Below are positions 62,799 to 64,000 of a stretch of 64,000 bases of DNA, in pieces. The position numbers and the translations under genes were made by a program. The DNA lies in the NCBI RefSeq assembly GCF_000729995.1, contig NZ_JNFG01000206.1, forward strand, positions 1 through 64,000, in the 5' to 3' direction. The notes under the pieces are model-generated. The model searched no databases. It saw nothing but the letters and a program-made list of their open reading frames with translations, and was not told where the DNA came from. Position 1 is the stretch's first letter. Each line of letters opens with the position of its first letter. The DNA comes from Caballeronia sordidicola. Lineage in GTDB: Bacteria; Pseudomonadota; Gammaproteobacteria; Burkholderiales; Burkholderiaceae.

Positions 62799-63812
62799 TT
62801 AGTGGCCAGCGCTTTGCGCGACGAGGTGAGCGATAACTCGCTTCGCAACTTCGAGAAAGCTCTTGGGTTTGCCGCCGGGGACCGTTTCTGATTGCAGAGC
62901 GGTGCCCGGAGCAGCGACAATTCGAATCTGAACGTACTCACCGACGACCGCGATTTGCACGCACGCTTCAGGTGTCGCTTGGTCATCCCCGACCGCTTGT
63001 CGCTCAACGAAAAGGCTGAATGTGCGAACGTCGGGGTATGGTCCCAGGGGCCATTCATATCCATACGCATGCAGTGCCGTAGACGCTCGGTCCCACAACC
63101 GCTTCCGCGGGTCCACGCCGGTCGCAGCCTTGTAAAGCGGGTCAACGCCTGTTGGTTCAGCTTCGTGATAGCCCTCATACAGTGTTACGGAAGTGCGGGA
63201 CCACTCTGCCGCCCAGGCCTCAGCCATTCGACTTATTTTTTTGAATCCATCCGCAGTCCTGAGCGTGTCCAGCGGACTACGGTCCCGGAGGCTTTCACGG
63301 GGTGATGTTAGAAAGTCTAGGCGCGCGTCCGAGGGAGCGGTCGCAATTATGCGGCAAATTTCGTAGACGCTCCTTCGTTGACTTGGCGGGACGGCTAGGA
63401 GAGCTGGGAAATACTCCACTCCGTCGACCTCGATTGTAAAAATACCGTCGTCTGACCGGAGCGTGGCGAGCCTTCGCGCGGTCAGGCCACCCCGCTTGAG
63501 AAATTCGCATTTTGGTATCAACTCGCCGTTCGCAATCATTTCGCGCCGGGAAGTCAAAGCTTGCTGCCAAAGGTCCTCGCGCACGATATCCTCGCTGACA
63601 TCTTCGCCAGCCTCAAGGTAAGCTTCCAGGACGATGTGCTCGATACGCGCGATGACCTCATCTGGCAAGTGTGCAAACTTGATGCGGTCCGTCGCCGCTA
63701 GCCTGAAGTTGTTCGCGGCAATTTTGCGTACAAGCATTGACGCCACAAATTGTGCGATATCGAACTCCGCGTCTATCCGCCGCATCGCAAGGGACCAGCC
63801 GCTGTTAGCCAT
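62799..63812 (-). CDS. Unknown protein, possibly MbcA/ParS-like (337 residues)
   Basis: First gene of the pair with the DUF2442 protein. A helical start (FDIAQFVASMLVRKIAANNF) is followed by LKRGGLTARRLATLRSDDG and FTIEVDGVEYFPALLAV, then RRSVYEICRIIATAPSDARL and DFLTSPRESLRDRSPLDTLR. The last pattern, with S-P-L-D-x-L after a loop, recalls the DUF2384 (Xre-MbcA-ParS) antitoxin fold. A RES-type toxin would be expected beside it but is not seen. The C-terminal 130 residues are unassigned. Assignment is tentative. Confidence 0.5.
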   Translation of the reverse strand: MANSGWSLAMRRIDAEFDIAQFVASMLVRKIAANNFRLAATDRIKFAHLPDEVIARIEHIVLEAYLEAGEDVSEDIVREDLWQQALTSRREMIANGELIPKCEFLKRGGLTARRLATLRSDDGIFTIEVDGVEYFPALLAVPPSQRRSVYEICRIIATAPSDARLDFLTSPRESLRDRSPLDTLRTADGFKKISRMAEAWAAEWSRTSVTLYEGYHEAEPTGVDPLYKAATGVDPRKRLWDRASTALHAYGYEWPLGPYPDVRTFSLFVERQAVGDDQATPEACVQIAVVGEYVQIRIVAAPGTALQSETVPGGKPKSFLEVAKRVIAHLVAQSAGH

Positions 63813-64000
63813 TTAGGCTCCTGAGTTAAACGACAAAGCGATTTCCGTATTTTCATGTTCCTGACCGCTTGCGCTCGTAAGAAACGCTTCTGCTTCCAAC
63901 CTGTATCTTTCGACTTATGCGGCGTCGCCCGGTGTCTACTACCGCAAGCATTGGCACCTGCGTTGTTCGGCCTGCGTTGTAGTCACGGGCGAGCTCACCG

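Larger units (their letters stand above)
25929..64000. mobile_element. Genomic island inserted in comM, right end outside the window
   Basis: The island begins where comM homology ends (about 25,928/25,929) and continues to the window edge without the 3' half of comM. Its first genes are a module of three tyrosine-recombinase-like proteins plus a small protein, read towards the junction. The cargo consists of putative defence and unknown genes, several pseudogenes and one transposase. Intergenic DNA here looks poorer in GC than in the core. No tRNA gene or obvious direct repeat is seen at the left junction. The true right border cannot be placed. Confidence 0.85.

Noticed and set aside
1..64000. 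CRISPR arrays, rRNA or tRNA genes
   Set aside because: No regularly spaced repeats and no recognisable rRNA or tRNA sequence were seen on reading the window. tRNA detection by eye is not exhaustive.

Overview
The first 25.9 kb is a conserved chromosome segment of a beta-proteobacterium in the family Burkholderiaceae, most like Paraburkholderia, Caballeronia or Burkholderia. The evidence is gene content and order: an aa3 oxidase operon whose subunit II is fused to cytochrome c and OmpA-like domains; bioC/comF; secB-grxC-rhodanese; gpmA-ctpA-moeB; gshA-gshB-PTS IIA-ptsH-ptsI; and glnK-amtB-ubiK-comM. The coding GC is high. The genus is inferred from memory of gene order and was not tested by alignment.

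Core layout. Positions 1-5.7 kb hold ctaC-ctaD-small assembly protein-ctaG-DUF2970-ctaE and a DUF2244 gene, all on the minus strand. Positions 6-11.7 kb hold bioC, comF, trmL, gpsA, secB, grxC, a rhodanese and gpmA. Positions 12.2-16.3 kb hold a secreted S41 protease, a MoeB-like activating enzyme and an orphan autotransporter heptosyltransferase, whose leader can fold over its own ribosome binding site. Positions 16.3-24.1 kb hold the incomplete PTS (EI, HPr, IIA-Man), glutathione synthesis (gshA, gshB) and the nitrogen-control pair glnK-amtB. That pair has a good sigma-54 promoter and two upstream NtrC-like sites. ubiK and comM follow.

At about 25,929 comM breaks off directly after its Walker B codons and a genomic island begins. 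It runs to the end of the window without the other half of comM appearing, so it is at least 38 kb long. The island end carries two concentric inverted repeats. Next come four overlapping minus-strand genes: three large tyrosine-recombinase-like proteins and one small helical protein. This layout recalls Tn554-type and Gamma-Mobile-Trio-type elements and is the likely mobility module.

The cargo looks like a defence and accessory island. It contains a HEPN-like remnant, a TrlF-type PHP-ATPase, a beta-propeller/TPR-like protein, a 1376-residue STAND NTPase with an N-terminal nuclease-like domain (Avs-like), a decayed HTH gene, a three-gene operon (VPA1262-like protein, a 472-residue unknown, and a 1334-residue DUF4365-TPR protein), a 251-residue unknown, an H-NS-type protein with three DNA-binding domains, a KAP NTPase, DUF1289, a fasciclin protein, a small secreted protein, an IS630-like transposase, a SWIM zinc-finger protein, two DUF2442 proteins and a possible MbcA/ParS-like protein. 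The three-gene operon at 44.5-51.9 kb is the best candidate for an undescribed system. The STAND gene and the recombinase module come next. All functional proposals for the island rest on motifs read by eye.
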